Source: an uncultured Planctomycetota bacterium (GTDB lineage: Bacteria > Planctomycetota > SZUA-567 > JAFGNG01). Taken from it: a DNA stretch of 15,099 bases. The notes below the pieces were generated by a model. That model searched no databases, had not been told where the DNA came from, and saw nothing but the letters and a program-made list of their open reading frames with translations. The position numbers and the translations under genes are program-made. Positions 13,981-15,099 of the stretch are shown here, in pieces. Within the stretch, counting starts at the first letter, position 1. Each line of letters starts with the position of its first letter. The stretch spans positions 1 to 15,099 of the forward strand of contig CAMZKK010000215.1 in NCBI GenBank assembly GCA_947311175.1, read 5' to 3'.

Positions 13981-15099
13981 ATGGAAGATTTTGTAATTCA
14001 AACTGAAAGCCTAACAAAAACCTTTAACGATTTTTGGTACCGACCAAAAGCAAGAGCTGTCGATGGGGTAACCTTTCAAGTAAAACGTGGTGAGGTTTTT
14101 GGATTATTAGGACCAAACGGAAGTGGAAAAAGCACAACCATCAAAATGATGCTTGGACTTTTATTTCCAACCTCCGGACAAGTTTCAGTCTTTGGTCGAC
14201 CAGCAAGTGATGTCGAGGTAAAAAAGAGAATTGGCTTTTTACCGGAAGAGAGTTATCTCTATAAATACCTCAATGCCGAGGAAACCTTAGATTTTTATGG
14301 TCGGCTCTTTGATTTAAGTACAGCTGAAAGGAAGGCACGCATCGATGCCCTCCTTAAATTAACCGGCTTGTATGGAGCAAAAAATCGTTTACTCGGAGAG
14401 TTCTCTAAAGGAATGGCTCGCAGGATAGGAATTGCCCAAGCACTGATTAATGATCCTGAACTAATAATCCTTGATGAAACTACAACTGGATTAGACCCTA
14501 TTGGTACCAGAGAAATTAAAGACTTAATCATCAATCTCAAAGAAAAAGGCAAAACGGTGTTATTGTGTAGTCACCTCCTTGCAGATGTTGAAGATGTGTG
14601 TGACCGAGTTGTTATTATGTATGGCGGAAAGGTTCGAGCAGAGGGAAAAACCAATGAGCTTCTTAGTAATAATACCTTAACACAAATAACGGCACAAATG
14701 GATGAAAGCACCATTGATGAAGTTATTAAATTAATCAAAAAAAATACCAATGAAGAGATAAAGATTTCACCTCCAACCGAACGACTTGAACAATATTTTT
14801 TAAGAGTTGTCGAAGATGCACAGGCAAGCTCAGAAAGTAATGATGGAGCAGAAAAGACCGAACAAACCCTTGACTTCATCAGTACAATAAATGAAGACAT
14901 TATTTCAAAACTAACCCAAGAACAAAAAAAAGACATAAAACCAAAAGTAGAAAAGACCATTGAAACGGAGAAAAAAGACGACACTCAAAAGATAAAAGAT
15001 TCGGTGATTGAAAACCTAACCAAAAAAAGTAAAGACAATAAATTTGAAATAAATTCTAAAAATGAACAAAAAAAAGATGATAACCACACAAACAAAGAT
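13981..15099 (+). CDS. ABC transporter ATP-binding protein with long charged C-terminal tail (runs off window end)
   Basis: 373 codons are visible with no stop before the window ends. Residues 1-225 are a complete ABC ATPase: Walker A GPNGSGKST (44-52), LPEE Q-loop region (87-90), signature FSKGMARRIGIAQAL (141-155), Walker B LIILDE (161-166) and H-loop CSHLLADVE (196-204). It resembles multidrug or CcmA/NatA-type exporter ATPases and is the likely partner of the ABC-2 permease at 6859 in the same operon. Oddities: the usual LDEPTSGLD reads LDETTTGLD, with T167 in place of Pro, though catalytic E166 is kept. After about residue 280 there is an extended tail of Lys, Glu, Asp, Thr and Asn, low in complexity and without membrane segments. 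The start ATG is set by AGGA overlapping the preceding stop codon. A second permease may lie beyond the window. Confidence 0.9.
   Translation, partial: MEDFVIQTESLTKTFNDFWYRPKARAVDGVTFQVKRGEVFGLLGPNGSGKSTTIKMMLGLLFPTSGQVSVFGRPASDVEVKKRIGFLPEESYLYKYLNAEETLDFYGRLFDLSTAERKARIDALLKLTGLYGAKNRLLGEFSKGMARRIGIAQALINDPELIILDETTTGLDPIGTREIKDLIINLKEKGKTVLLCSHLLADVEDVCDRVVIMYGGKVRAEGKTNELLSNNTLTQITAQMDESTIDEVIKLIKKNTNEEIKISPPTERLEQYFLRVVEDAQASSESNDGAEKTEQTLDFISTINEDIISKLTQEQKKDIKPKVEKTIETEKKDDTQKIKDSVIENLTKKSKDNKFEINSKNEQKKDDNHTNKD

Noticed and set aside
14571..14984. Minus-strand 137-codon open frame opposite the ABC ATPase
   Set aside because: Ser/Phe-rich shadow of the Lys/Glu-rich sense frame.
1..15099. 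Genome-wide reassignment of UGA to Trp (code 4)
   Set aside because: Only one in-frame TGA is seen against more than 40 TGG codons, and thiS uses TGA as a stop directly after its obligatory C-terminal glycines.

Overview
The window is AT-rich bacterial DNA in which nearly every gene has a clear Shine-Dalgarno site. The closest gene styles I recognise are from the PVC group (Planctomycetes, Lentisphaerae and relatives). Two things suggest this: an SPFH protein with a multi-pass membrane N-terminus grouped with other SPFH genes and a P1B ATPase, and an alkaline-phosphatase-fold homoserine kinase in place of ThrB. This placement is inference; there is no rRNA or other phylogenetic marker here.

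Layout. (1) Positions 1-413, minus strand: the start of a thiamine thiazole operon, thiS followed by the 5' part of thiG, with its promoter. (2) Positions 426-549: a tandem cluster of 43-44 nt palindromic repeats. (3) Positions 627-3078, plus strand: a receiver/histidine-kinase hybrid whose ATP-binding motifs look degenerate, then homoserine dehydrogenase with a C-terminal ACT domain. (4) Positions 3085-3208: a second cluster of the same repeat, in the opposite orientation. (5) Positions 3232-6553: an ApgM-family protein best read as the alternative homoserine kinase, then a YfhO-type polytopic membrane protein. (6) Positions 6554-6831: a non-coding stretch with alternative inverted repeats. 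(7) From 6859 to the end: a tight plus-strand operon of ABC-2 permease, three SPFH (HflK/HflC/prohibitin-like) proteins, a P1B heavy-metal ATPase and an ABC ATPase whose acidic/basic tail runs off the window.

How the genes fit together. Homoserine dehydrogenase makes homoserine and the neighbouring kinase would phosphorylate it towards threonine. The 6859-15099 operon looks like one membrane assembly: SPFH proteins form ring or scaffold complexes, and here they sit between the two halves of an ABC exporter and beside a metal pump. What the assembly moves or protects cannot be read from sequence.

The oddest single base is at 13501-13503. An in-frame TGA interrupts an otherwise intact P1B ATPase, at a position where I recall Trp (TGG) in related pumps. 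All nine genes whose ends are visible on the plus strand stop with TAA, but thiS stops with TGA at exactly the right place, so wholesale UGA reassignment is unlikely. A recent nonsense mutation, site-specific readthrough or a sequence error remain possible.
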